Assembly: GCA_028284235.1 (NCBI GenBank)
Contig: JANQSC010000051.1
Location: forward strand, 124,001 to 188,000
DNA length: 64,000 bases
Direction: 5' to 3'
From: Opitutaceae bacterium
GTDB lineage: Bacteria > Verrucomicrobiota > Verrucomicrobiia > Opitutales > Opitutaceae
Shown here: positions 56,262 to 64,000 of the stretch, piece by piece
How positions within the stretch are numbered: position 1 is the stretch's first letter
Layout of the letters: each line of letters opens with the position of its first letter
The notes under the pieces: model-generated
Databases searched by the model: none
What the model saw: the letters and a program-made list of their open reading frames with translations, nothing else
What the model was told of the DNA's origin: nothing
Made by a program: the position numbers and the translations under genes

Positions 56262-57155
56262 TCACCCCGGGGCGATGTCTTTGCCGGTGAGGGTCTTGAT
56301 GAACTTCTTCATGGCTGGGGTGAGGACGCGGCCTTTGCGGTGGAGGATGGCGAGTGGGCGGTTGAAGCCGGTGCCGTTGAGCATGACGGATACGAGCGTG
56401 CCTTGCTTCACCTCCTGGGCCACGGTCGCTTGCGGGGCGATGGCGATGCCGGCGTCGATCTCGACGGCCCGCTTCACGGTTTCGATGTTGTCGAACTCCA
56501 TGACCGGGACGGTCTCGATCTTGTTGTCGCGAAAGATCTGGTCAACCGCTTTGCGGGTGGGGATGTCTGGGTCGAAGCTGATGAATTTGTAGGAGCCGAG
56601 CATGTCGACGTCGACGCTGGCGTGGCTAGCGAGCGGGTGGTCCGGATGGCAGATTGCCACGAGCCGGTCTTCGCGGAAGGGGATCATCTCGATTTGCCGC
56701 GACTTGACCGGGAAGGCCACGAGCCCAAAGTCGACGGAGTTGTGGAGGATGTCTTCGTAGACGAGATTCGAGCGCCGGTACTCGACGCGAACATTTACCG
56801 ACGGGTAGTCGGTCAGGAAGGATTTTATGTACGGGGGAAGCTCGTGCAGGCCGATGCTGTAGATGGTGGAAATGCGGATGGTGCCGCTGATCACCTTCTT
56901 CATCTCCATCAGCTCGCTGACGAGTTTCTCGTACACGTGGAGAATTTCCTTGGCGGTTTGGTAGACGCGGTTCCCTTCCCGCGTTAATTGGAATTGCTTT
57001 TGGCTCCGATCGATGAGGAGGTTGTTGAAGTGCTTTTCCATCGCCCGCGCCTGCTGGCTGACTGCCGATTGGGTGATGCCATTTAGGCGAGCCGCCTTGG
57101 AGAAGCTCTTGGTCTCGACGAGGTCTACGAATATCTTGAAGTTGTCGACTTGCAT
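56262..57155 (-). CDS. LysR family transcriptional regulator
   Basis: 297 aa. N-terminal winged helix with FVDLVETKSFSKAARLNGITQSAVSQQARAME, then two effector-binding lobes (VSGTIRISTIYSIGLHELP, FGLVAFPVKSRQIEMIPF). The start MQVDNFKIF at 57155 is used; a frame opening at 57197 would add 14 residues in AT-rich promoter sequence. Divergent from the yggS-folate operon across 66 bp rich in A/T, which makes control of that operon likely but not shown. Target unknown. Confidence 0.88.
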   Translation of the reverse strand: MQVDNFKIFVDLVETKSFSKAARLNGITQSAVSQQARAMEKHFNNLLIDRSQKQFQLTREGNRVYQTAKEILHVYEKLVSELMEMKKVISGTIRISTIYSIGLHELPPYIKSFLTDYPSVNVRVEYRRSNLVYEDILHNSVDFGLVAFPVKSRQIEMIPFREDRLVAICHPDHPLASHASVDVDMLGSYKFISFDPDIPTRKAVDQIFRDNKIETVPVMEFDNIETVKRAVEIDAGIAIAPQATVAQEVKQGTLVSVMLNGTGFNRPLAILHRKGRVLTPAMKKFIKTLTGKDIAPG

Positions 57156-57221
57156 GGCGGCTTTACGAGAGAGAATTATAACAATATCTAATTTCAAACG
57201 AATTTAAAGAGCAGAATTTTA

Positions 57222-57923
57222 ATGTTCATCGACTTCACGCGTTTCGAGGAAAACTTGGGCCGCGTCCGTGACCAGATCGGGCGGGCGGCGGTTGCCGCGG
57301 GTCGGCCTGAGGACTCGGTTACGCTGTTGCCCGTCACCAAGAACCATCCGGTGGACGCCGCGGAATACGCTTTGCGGGCGGGTCTCGCCCAGGTGGGCGA
57401 AAACCGGGTCCAGGAGGCGTTGTCGAAAATGGAAAACGGGCCGGAAGGGCTGCGTTGGGAGCTGATCGGCCCTTTGCAGAGCAACAAGGCCAAGCGGGTT
57501 GCCGAGCAATTCTATCGGGTCCAGTCGGTGGATCGACCCAAAGTCGTGAACGCCTTGCAGCGTCATGCTGCGGAGGCGGGCAGGACACTACGGGTCCTGC
57601 TACAGGTCAATGCCGGCCGCGACCCGGCCAAGTCCGGTGTCTCGCTGGAAGACGCGGAGTCGTTGCTCGAGTTGGCGCTAGGCCAAGGGAATCTTGAAGT
57701 GGACGGTCTGATGACGATTGCCCCGCTCGACGACGATCCAAACGTGGCTCGCCGCAGTTTTGCCGCGTTGCGGAAGTGCCGGGATCGGCTGGCGCAGGCG
57801 ACCGGGGCTTTGCTGGAGGAGCTTTCGATGGGGATGAGCGGCGACTTGGAAGCAGCCATTTTGGAGGGCAGCACGATGGTTCGGATCGGAACCTCGCTGT
57901 ATGGGGAACGTCAATACGAATGA
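57222..57923 (+). CDS. YggS/PLPBP family pyridoxal-phosphate homeostasis protein
   Basis: 233 aa, normal length. TIM-barrel PLP protein with VTKNHPVDAAEYALRAGLAQVGENRVQEA, containing the PLP lysine region and the GENRVQE motif, and a late EELSMGMSGDLEAAILEGSTMVRIGTSLYG phosphate-binding loop. These proteins buffer PLP and amino-acid pools. First gene of the folate operon; its stop overlaps the Nudix start by 4 nt. Confidence 0.93.
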   Translation: MFIDFTRFEENLGRVRDQIGRAAVAAGRPEDSVTLLPVTKNHPVDAAEYALRAGLAQVGENRVQEALSKMENGPEGLRWELIGPLQSNKAKRVAEQFYRVQSVDRPKVVNALQRHAAEAGRTLRVLLQVNAGRDPAKSGVSLEDAESLLELALGQGNLEVDGLMTIAPLDDDPNVARRSFAALRKCRDRLAQATGALLEELSMGMSGDLEAAILEGSTMVRIGTSLYGERQYE

Positions 57924-58435
57924 ATCGCTACCGCATAGGCGTGTTACTGTACTTTCGTTCGGACGATGGTCGGATTCTTCTGATTCGCAGGAGCCGGGCC
58001 CCGAATCGTGGCTTGTGGTGCGCGATTGGCGGAAAATTGGAGATGGCTTCGGGCGAGTCGCCGGCGGAGTGCGCCCGACGGGAGGCTCTGGAGGAAGTCG
58101 GGGTCGACGTCTCCGATGGCGACTTGTCGCTGCGCTGCCTGCTTTCGGAGCAGAACTACGAAGGCACCGGGCACTGGCTCATGTTCGTCTACGAGGTTGG
58201 AAAACGGCTGAGCGCCTTGCCGGGCGACATCGACGAGGGGGAATTCGCGTTTTACGCGCCGGACGAGCTCGCCGGGCTGGACATGCCGCGATTGGACAAA
58301 TCGGTATTGATGGATCGGATACTCGATCCAGAAGCGCCTGCGTTTCACGCCCTGTTTGTTCCGGAAAGCGCGGAGGTCGACCTCAATGGCGTGGTCGTCG
58401 AGGAGTTGATAGGAGGCGGCGAAAGTCCGAGATGA
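57920..58435 (+). CDS. Nudix hydrolase, candidate dihydroneopterin triphosphatase
   Basis: 171 aa. Nudix box at residues 37-61: GGKLEMASGESPAECARREALEEVG with the REALEEVG core intact and a two-residue insertion before the first glutamate. Because it is overlapped by yggS and pabA in an operon with folP-folB-folK, it is a good candidate for removing pyrophosphate from dihydroneopterin triphosphate, the step done by NudB/FolQ in other bacteria. That is inference; the substrate cannot be read from the box. Confidence 0.8.
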   Translation: MNRYRIGVLLYFRSDDGRILLIRRSRAPNRGLWCAIGGKLEMASGESPAECARREALEEVGVDVSDGDLSLRCLLSEQNYEGTGHWLMFVYEVGKRLSALPGDIDEGEFAFYAPDELAGLDMPRLDKSVLMDRILDPEAPAFHALFVPESAEVDLNGVVVEELIGGGESPR

Positions 58436-59025
58436 TCCTGCTGATCGACAACTACGATTCGTTTACGTACAACCTCTATCAATACTTGTTGATACTGGGG
58501 GAAGACGTTCAGGTGGAGCGCAACGACGCAATCGATTTGGAGGCGATAGAGGCAATGGATCCTGGCTTGATTGTCTTGTCTCCCGGCCCGGGAGGCCCGG
58601 AATCGGCAGGCGTTTGCGGTCCGGTGGTCCGGCGGTTTCGCGGGCGTATTCCGATTTTGGGGATTTGCTTGGGCATGCAGGTGATCGCCCGCGAATTGGG
58701 CGGCTCGATTGTGGAAGCGTCTGAACCGGTGCACGGGAAACTGAGGCAAGTCACCCATTTGGGAGAAGGTTTGTTCCAGGGGCTCCCGAGTCCGCTTGGC
58801 GTCGTGCGGTATCATTCGCTGGTAGTCGAACGGGAGACGGTTTCTGCCGCGTTGCGAATTGACGCGGAGTCGGAGACAGGCGAGGTCATGGCTTTGTCCC
58901 ACCGGGAGATGCCGTTGTGGGGCGTGCAGTTCCATCCGGAGGCGGTCTTAACGGAACGCGGTCTGGATTTGTTGGCGAATGCGGTCTCGCTGGCGAGAGT
59001 GGGCCAAGCAAGCGCGGCGGGATGA
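58432..59025 (+). CDS. pabA: Aminodeoxychorismate/anthranilate synthase glutamine amidotransferase
   Basis: 197 aa, class I amidotransferase: IDNYDSFTYNL start, catalytic C79 in ILGICLGMQVIA, and GVQFHPEAVLTERG with the histidine and glutamate (HPEA rather than the usual HPES). Supplies ammonia to PabB for pABA. Could also serve TrpE. Coupled by ATGA overlaps to the genes on both sides. Confidence 0.92.
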   Translation: MILLIDNYDSFTYNLYQYLLILGEDVQVERNDAIDLEAIEAMDPGLIVLSPGPGGPESAGVCGPVVRRFRGRIPILGICLGMQVIARELGGSIVEASEPVHGKLRQVTHLGEGLFQGLPSPLGVVRYHSLVVERETVSAALRIDAESETGEVMALSHREMPLWGVQFHPEAVLTERGLDLLANAVSLARVGQASAAG

Positions 59026-60398
59026 AGGAGCGTCTGGATTGTCCCCTGCCGATCGAACGCGTCGTCGCGTCGTTGCGAGAACGAACGCCGGTGACCTGGC
59101 TGGATAGCGGCTCCCATGACTATGGTTTGGGCCGGTTCTCGATTCTGGTCGCGGATCCGGTGAAAGCGATTCGGTTCGCGGAAGGCGTTATGGAGGTGAG
59201 CGAGGAAGGCGAGGTCCGACGATTGCAAGGAGACCCCTTTGCCTTGCTGCGAGCGGAATTGGGCTTGGACTCGAGCGACGCGTCGAACGACGAGGAAATC
59301 CCCTTTTATGGTGGGGCCGTGGGCTATTTTGGATACGACTTCGGACGACGATTAAAGCCGTCCACGTTGGGGGGATCGGAAAATGCCGGGCAGCCGGATT
59401 TTCGATTCGGCGTGTATGATGCGGCGTTGATTTGGGATCATCAGAAAGGCCAGCTCTACGCGGCGGCGAGCGAGCGAGCGGAGCGTCCGGAAGCGTTGGT
59501 CGCGCGTTTGAAAGAGGCGGTGGAAATGGCGTCCGATTCTACCTTGGGAGCGGGTTATCGAGTTGGAGAGATTCGGTCTAATTTCTCTCGCGAGGTTTAT
59601 TTGGACCGCGTCGAGCGAACGCGCAAGTTGATTCGCCAAGGCGAGATCTACCAGGCGAACTTGTCCCAGCGATTTTCCGCTTCCTTTTCAGGGAGCGCGT
59701 TCGACTTGTATCGTAGATTGAGGGAGGTGAACCCAGCTCCCTATTCCGCGTATCTAGATTTTGGAGATGAGATCATTCTATCTTCTTCGCCAGAGCGATT
59801 CTTGCATCATCGCGACGGAAAAGTGGATACGCGTCCGATTAAAGGCACGCGTCCGCGCGGCGAGAATCAAGTCGAGGAAGATGGCTTTCGTCGCGAGCTG
59901 GAGGAGTCGGAGAAAGATCGGGCGGAGTTGTTGATGATCGTCGATTTGGAGCGGAACGATCTGGGGCGTGTTTGTCACCCTGGCTCGATTCAGGTTTCCG
60001 ACTTGTTCGCGTTGGAGACGTACGCGTCGGTGATCCACCAGACGGCTACGGTGAGCGGCGATTTGGCGTCGGGGCGGGATGTACTGGACTGCGTCGAAGC
60101 GATGTTTCCGGGAGGGTCGATCACGGGAGCGCCCAAGATTCGGGCGATGGAGGTGATCGACTCCCTGGAATCGGGTCGTCGAGGCGTTTACACCGGTTCA
60201 ATTGGCTATATTGGGTTTGATGGTCGAGCGGATTTCAATATTGCTATTCGAACGATGCGGATTGCGAATGAGGAAATTGCATTCAATGTGGGTGGTGGAA
60301 TCGTGTGGGACAGCGATCCACAATCTGAATACGAGGAGACGTTTCACAAGGCGGAGGCCTTGTTGCGCGCATTGAAAGGGACGGGCGGCGATGCGTAG
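59022..60398 (+). CDS. pabB: Aminodeoxychorismate synthase component I
   Basis: 458 aa, chorismate-utilising enzyme. PIKGTRPRG (the lysine nucleophile typical of PabB), ELLMIVDLERNDLGRVC, and FPGGSITGAPKIRAMEVID are present. The C-terminal VGGGIVWDSDPQSEYEETFHKA is standard. Makes 4-amino-4-deoxychorismate with PabA. The start overlaps the pabA stop; the stop overlaps pabC by 8 nt. Confidence 0.94.
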   Translation: MKERLDCPLPIERVVASLRERTPVTWLDSGSHDYGLGRFSILVADPVKAIRFAEGVMEVSEEGEVRRLQGDPFALLRAELGLDSSDASNDEEIPFYGGAVGYFGYDFGRRLKPSTLGGSENAGQPDFRFGVYDAALIWDHQKGQLYAAASERAERPEALVARLKEAVEMASDSTLGAGYRVGEIRSNFSREVYLDRVERTRKLIRQGEIYQANLSQRFSASFSGSAFDLYRRLREVNPAPYSAYLDFGDEIILSSSPERFLHHRDGKVDTRPIKGTRPRGENQVEEDGFRRELEESEKDRAELLMIVDLERNDLGRVCHPGSIQVSDLFALETYASVIHQTATVSGDLASGRDVLDCVEAMFPGGSITGAPKIRAMEVIDSLESGRRGVYTGSIGYIGFDGRADFNIAIRTMRIANEEIAFNVGGGIVWDSDPQSEYEETFHKAEALLRALKGTGGDA

Positions 60399-61236
60399 AA
60401 TGGTCGTGAATGGCGAGCTGGTCGACGGGGAGCGTGTTTCCCTGAGCGCGCGCGGCGAGGCGTTTGCGTACGGGTTCGGGCTGTTCGAGACGGTAAAGTT
60501 CATCGATGGGCGTCCTTGCTTTTTCGCGGAGCATTTCGCTCGCATGGAGCGGTCGGCCGCCGAAGCAGGGTTGACGCTACCGTTTTCCGAGAGCGAGGCC
60601 TTTCAGCAGGCCTTGAGTCTGTTCGAGGCGAACGGCGTTCGGGACGGCGTGTTCAAATGGGTCGCGGCGAAACCGGAGTCGAGCGGAACGACTGACTTTT
60701 TCGTGTTCGTGCGGAACGAAGGCCTGTCGTTGTCGGCGGATCCCATTCGCCTGCGCCTCTCCAGCGTGGTGAAGTCGTCCGTCGCGTTTACGTCGCGCGC
60801 CAAGACGCTGAATTATCTGGAGAATTGGCTGGAGCTGAACGCCGCTCAGAATGCGGGCTACGACGAGTGCGTGTACTGCAACGAGCTTGGGGAGTTGACC
60901 GAATGCAGCATGTCGAATTTGTTTTTCTTCAAAGGCGGGGCGTTGCGGACGCCGGTTCTCGAGTGCGGTTTGCTTGCCGGCACGATTCGGGCTCAGGTGA
61001 TTCGCATTGCGGGCGAAATGGGGATTCGCGTGGAGGAGGGGCGCTACTCGCCCGAGGAGCTGGAGGACGCGGACGAGGCGTTTGTGACGAGCTCGGGCAA
61101 GGGGATAGTCGCTGTTTCCCGCTTCGGTTCAGACGAGCGACCGAGGTTTCCCGATGTGGACTCGAAACTCATTCGCGAAATCAAGGAGCGCTTGCGACAG
61201 GCGGAGAGAGACAGTTTGGCGGTATTCAAAAAATGA
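60391..61236 (+). CDS. pabC: Aminodeoxychorismate lyase (class IV aminotransferase fold)
   Basis: 281 aa, PLP enzyme producing pABA. Fold-type IV features: LSARGEAFAYGFGLFETVKF, the PLP lysine in TSRAKTLNYLENW, the glutamate loop ELTECSMSNLFFF, and LAGTIRAQVIRIA with phosphate-binding residues. A D-amino-acid or branched-chain aminotransferase is the family alternative, but the operon context decides for PabC. ATG 60400 is a second possible start. Confidence 0.88.
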   Translation: MRRMVVNGELVDGERVSLSARGEAFAYGFGLFETVKFIDGRPCFFAEHFARMERSAAEAGLTLPFSESEAFQQALSLFEANGVRDGVFKWVAAKPESSGTTDFFVFVRNEGLSLSADPIRLRLSSVVKSSVAFTSRAKTLNYLENWLELNAAQNAGYDECVYCNELGELTECSMSNLFFFKGGALRTPVLECGLLAGTIRAQVIRIAGEMGIRVEEGRYSPEELEDADEAFVTSSGKGIVAVSRFGSDERPRFPDVDSKLIREIKERLRQAERDSLAVFKK

Positions 61237-62060
61237 GCGCGGAAAAACTGAGATTGGGCGGAACGGATTGGCGCTTGGGCGCTCGGACCGGGGTTTTCGG
61301 CATCTTGAATGTGACGCCGGATAGTTTTTCGGACGGGGGCCAGTTCACGGATGTCCACGCGGCGGTCGAGCGCGGCCGAGCGTTGGCGAACGAAGGCGCG
61401 GACGCGATCGACGTGGGAGGCGAATCGACCCGTCCCGGTTTCCAGCCTGTCTCCGATGATGATGAGATTGCTCGCGTCGCCCCGGTGATCGAGGCCTTGG
61501 CCGCTTTGGACGGGTTTCCGCCTATTTCGATTGATACGACCAAGTTGGCGGTTGCCCGAGCGAGTTTGGAGGTGGGCGCTCGGATCGTTAACGATATTTG
61601 GGGATTTCAGAAAGAGCCGGGGCTAGCGGGATTGTCGGCGGAGAAAAACGCGACCTGTATTCTCATGCACAACGCTCGGGCCGGATGGAGCCGGGAGTCG
61701 GTGGTCGATTCGGTTTTAAGTAGCTGGGAGCGGTCGGTTTCGATCGCGACGGACGCGGGGGTCCGGGAGGACGCGATTCTTTTGGATCCGGGTATCGGAT
61801 TCACGGATACGAGAGAGCAGGATTTGGAGATCCTGCGAAACCTTAAACAGCTGCGGTCTTTTGGATTTCCGATTTTGCTCGGGGTTTCCCGCAAGCGAAT
61901 AACGGGCGAATTTCTCGATCTGCCGATTGACGAACGTCTGGAGACAACGCTCGCGTCGTCAGCGTTGGCGGCGATGGTAGGGGTCGATTTTGTTCGGGTG
62001 CACGATGTGAAGGAGAACCGTCGGGCTGTGGCGATGATTGATTTGATTGGGAAGGTATAG
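61233..62060 (+). CDS. folP: Dihydropteroate synthase
   Basis: 275 aa. TIM-barrel pterin binding motifs GILNVTPDSFSDGG, IDVGGESTRPG, SIDTTKLAVARA and LLGVSRKRITG are all present. Condenses dihydropterin pyrophosphate with pABA. ATG 61233 overlaps the pabC stop. Confidence 0.97.
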   Translation: MSAEKLRLGGTDWRLGARTGVFGILNVTPDSFSDGGQFTDVHAAVERGRALANEGADAIDVGGESTRPGFQPVSDDDEIARVAPVIEALAALDGFPPISIDTTKLAVARASLEVGARIVNDIWGFQKEPGLAGLSAEKNATCILMHNARAGWSRESVVDSVLSSWERSVSIATDAGVREDAILLDPGIGFTDTREQDLEILRNLKQLRSFGFPILLGVSRKRITGEFLDLPIDERLETTLASSALAAMVGVDFVRVHDVKENRRAVAMIDLIGKV

Positions 62061-62426
62061 ATGGACAAGATTAAGCTGAATCGAATCGAACTGAGGGGAT
62101 CCATCGGGGTGCTGGAGAGCGAGCAGGCGAGCGAGCAGCCCTACTGGATTTCGGTAGAGATCGGATTGGATCTGTCGCGGGCGGGAGGCAGCGATCGGTT
62201 GGACGATACGGTGGACTATGCTGAAGTGTTCGAACTGTGCCGCAGTGTTATGGAGGCGGGTGGCATCGAGTTGCTTGAAACGTATGCGGAAAAACTGGCG
62301 GCGGCGGTGTTGGGGCGGTTTGCCATTGCGCGGCAGGTAACGATCGAGGTGCTAAAGCCGGAGGCTCCGATCGATGGATCGTTTGAGTCGGTCGGTATTG
62401 AAATAACGAGGACACGCGATGACTGA
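62061..62426 (+). CDS. folB: Dihydroneopterin aldolase
   Basis: 121 aa. Begins IELRGSIGVLESEQASEQPYW, with the DDTVDYAEVFELC, LLETYAEKLAAAVL and VTIEVLKPEAPI motifs of FolB. Starts directly after the folP stop and overlaps folK by 8 nt. Confidence 0.93.
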   Translation: MDKIKLNRIELRGSIGVLESEQASEQPYWISVEIGLDLSRAGGSDRLDDTVDYAEVFELCRSVMEAGGIELLETYAEKLAAAVLGRFAIARQVTIEVLKPEAPIDGSFESVGIEITRTRDD

Positions 62427-63267
62427 GGTATTTGTCGGACTGGGCAGCAACATTGGCGACCGGGCTGGGTTTTTAAAGGCTGGCGTGGAGGGTCTGCGTT
62501 CCTTGGAGGGTGTTCGGGTCGTTTCCGTGTCGTCGATTTATCGAACGGATCCGGTGGGACCGGTCGAGCAGGGCGTGTTTTTCAACGCGGTTACACGTCT
62601 GGAGACGGATCTGGATCCAGAAGCGTTGTTGGAGGCGGTCTTGACGATTGAGCGGGCGAATGGTCGGCGGCGCGAGGAGCGTTGGGGGCCGCGAACGTTG
62701 GATCTCGATTTGCTTTCTTTCGGAGAGGAGGAGCGGTCTTCGGAGCAATTGACTTTACCTCACCCGCGCATGTGGGAGCGGGCCTTTGTCTTAGTTCCTC
62801 TCGTCGAGCTCGCTCAGGAGTTGGAAATTGGAGGCCGACGGGCCGCGGCCGCGTTAAACGCGGTAGGGCGGGCCGGGGTGGAGCGTCTCATCTCGTTTGA
62901 TGCAAGCGAGCGGGTGGGCGTGGTTGGAGCGAGCGCGAAACCGGATCGGTATTCGAATCGCGCGCTGCGAATGCTGATGGACTATGGCCATTCAGTGGTT
63001 CCGGTTTCGATTCGCGACGAGTCGATTCTGGATGTCCCGTGCGTTCAAGACTTGGAATCGATCGATGGCGGGCTCGACACGGTGACAATGTACGTTTCGC
63101 CGGCGCGGCAGGACGGGGTGATCGACGCGTTGCTGGACCGGCCGCCGCGACGGGTGATTTTCAATCCCGGAACGGAGTCGCCTCCGAACCAGACGCGGCT
63201 GCGGGAGGCCGGGATCGAAGAGGAGGAGGCGTGCACGCTCGTGTTGTTGCAGACGGGGCAGTTTTGA
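62419..63267 (+). CDS. folK: FolK (HPPK) fused to a CoA-binding domain protein
   Basis: 282 aa, about 120 longer than a normal FolK. Residues 1-160 are 6-hydroxymethyl-dihydropterin pyrophosphokinase: VFVGLGSNIGDR, SSIYRTDPVGPVEQGVFFNAV, ERANGRRREERWGPRTLDLDLL. Residues 164-282 are a CoA-binding (YccU-like, succinyl-CoA-ligase alpha type) Rossmann domain with VGVVGASAKPDRYSNRAL, VVPVSI and VIFNPGTESPPNQTRLREAGI. Whether this is a true fusion or a missed frame boundary can be judged by the continuous frame with no internal stop. Last gene of the folate operon. Confidence 0.9.
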   Translation: MTEVFVGLGSNIGDRAGFLKAGVEGLRSLEGVRVVSVSSIYRTDPVGPVEQGVFFNAVTRLETDLDPEALLEAVLTIERANGRRREERWGPRTLDLDLLSFGEEERSSEQLTLPHPRMWERAFVLVPLVELAQELEIGGRRAAAALNAVGRAGVERLISFDASERVGVVGASAKPDRYSNRALRMLMDYGHSVVPVSIRDESILDVPCVQDLESIDGGLDTVTMYVSPARQDGVIDALLDRPPRRVIFNPGTESPPNQTRLREAGIEEEEACTLVLLQTGQF

Positions 63268-63351
63268 GGTGTCATGAGCGAAATTCGTCAAACAAGCGTA
63301 ATCGCGTCCGCCTCCGGGCTTGATCGGCGTTTTTTTAGACGAATGTCCGTT

Positions 63352-63378
63352 TTGGCGCCGATAGGGAGCTAGTATACT
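63352..63378 (+). promoter_or_regulatory. Candidate promoter of the ECF sigma gene
   Basis: A TATACT -10 hexamer at 63373-63378 lies 16 nt before the GTG start; TTGGCG at 63352-63357 is a weak -35 with a short 15-bp spacer. An ECF-type promoter read by the sigma factor itself is an alternative. Confidence 0.3.
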
Positions 63379-63394
63379 CGAGGACCTTTCTTGC

Positions 63395-63913
63395 GTGGAC
63401 AATTTTGAATCAACCGACTGGAGGGTTTTTTTCGATCGTTACGGATCAAAAATGCTTTTATTCGCCAAACAGTTTTCAGCGAACCAGGCCGACGCCGAGG
63501 ACATCGTCCAAGAGGCGTTTACACGCTATTGGAGATCGGACCGAAGGGGCGGGGGCAATCCCGTTTCGCTGTTGTTTGGATGCGTCCGCTGGGCCGCCTT
63601 GGATTTGATTCGCAGAGACAGTCGCCGCCGCAAGCGCGAGGCGCTGTCGAGCGACTACGACCGAACGATACGAGATTGCCATCTGTTCGAGCGAACAGTC
63701 GAGAAAGCGGAGCTCGCGGAGAACGTGCAGCGGTCTCTCGAATCGCTTTCGGATGTGCAGAAGCAAGTGGTCGTATTGAAAATTTGGGGCGAACTGACTT
63801 TCGAGCAGATTGGCGAAGCGCTGGATATTTCAGCGAACACCGCTTCTTCGCGTTATCGGTACGCTTTGAGCGCCTTGAGACGAAAACTGGGGAACGAGAA
63901 CGATGCAAACTGA
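63395..63913 (+). CDS. ECF-type RNA polymerase sigma factor
   Basis: 172 aa. Region 2: LLFAKQFSANQADAEDIVQEAFTRYWR; region 4: LESLSDVQKQVVVLKIWGELTFEQIGEALDISANTASSRYRYALSALRRKL. The GTG start is taken because no earlier in-frame ATG fits. The stop overlaps the next gene by 11 nt, the usual sign of a cognate anti-sigma gene. Target genes unknown. Confidence 0.92.
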   Translation: MDNFESTDWRVFFDRYGSKMLLFAKQFSANQADAEDIVQEAFTRYWRSDRRGGGNPVSLLFGCVRWAALDLIRRDSRRRKREALSSDYDRTIRDCHLFERTVEKAELAENVQRSLESLSDVQKQVVVLKIWGELTFEQIGEALDISANTASSRYRYALSALRRKLGNENDAN

Positions 63914-64000
63914 CGACAACCGATTCGAGGACCAATTGAGGTCCTTGCAACCTGTGGCTCCCTCCCGGGAGCTGGCCCGCCGCGTGGAACGCGCGCTGGA
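63903..64000 (+). CDS. Probable anti-sigma factor (3' truncated)
   Basis: Starts MQTDDNRFEDQLRSLQPVAP and continues through SRELARRVERALE to the window edge. Only 32 residues are visible, so the assignment is by position: it overlaps the ECF sigma gene. Confidence 0.45.
   Translation, partial: MQTDDNRFEDQLRSLQPVAPSRELARRVERAL

Overview
The window looks like chromosomal DNA of a free-living, high-GC Gram-negative bacterium. The best guess is a marine Verrucomicrobiota of the Opitutae type (Puniceicoccales/Opitutales). This rests on the gene mix (secreted formylglycine sulfatase, many GNAT-free accessory glycan genes, secreted TPR proteins, CheA-type sensory genes), weak Shine-Dalgarno signals and hairpin repeat pairs between genes. 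The taxonomic guess is inference and no marker RNA is present.

Layout. (1) 1-6.5 kb: the 3' end of sucC with sucD (TCA cycle), then a REP-associated tyrosine transposase (RAYT) enclosed by two inverted REP pairs, a secreted TPR protein, a DUF1801 protein, a small membrane protein and a secreted sulfatase. (2) 6.6-13.2 kb: recQ, photolyase and a sulfotransferase-like gene on the minus strand, then a secreted TlpA-like thioredoxin and dusB on the plus strand. (3) 13.5-18.5 kb: a CheA kinase with a duplicated N-terminal module and a PAS/PAS hybrid histidine kinase. (4) 18.7-40.5 kb: a large surface-glycan locus. It holds sugar-nucleotide genes (IMPase-like phosphatase, cytidylyltransferase, GmhA-like isomerase, two dehydrogenases), two tandem GT2-DUF115 fusion proteins, radical SAM/SPASM, DUF6473 and sulfotransferase genes, UDP-galactopyranose mutase, a GT8-like fusion protein, a GMC oxidoreductase sandwiched between two paralogous small membrane proteins, two GT4-type glycosyltransferases and a second cytidylyltransferase. 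(5) 40.6-44 kb: a coiled-coil protein, a secreted TPR protein and a small helical protein. (6) 44-52 kb: a minus-strand chemosensory block (two receivers, PAS-like protein, HDOD protein, CheD, CheW, receiver-degenerate HD-GYP protein, histidine kinase, CheR) with no receptor or CheB inside the window. (7) 52-64 kb: metH, a LysR regulator, then a tightly overlapped operon yggS-nudix-pabA-pabB-pabC-folP-folB-folK making the pterin and pABA parts of folate, which feeds methyl groups to MetH. The window ends with an ECF sigma factor and the start of its probable anti-sigma partner.

The strongest unusual signals are: the RAYT/REP system with two related REP classes scattered over 16 kb; the translationally coupled 3TM-GMC-3TM cassette at 32.7-34.8 kb; the GT2-DUF115 paralogs; two perfect spacer-less palindromes of 38 and 40 bp; the FolK-CoA-binding fusion; and a chemosensory cluster with a degenerate HD-GYP domain and a degenerate receiver. 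No tRNA, rRNA or CRISPR array was seen.
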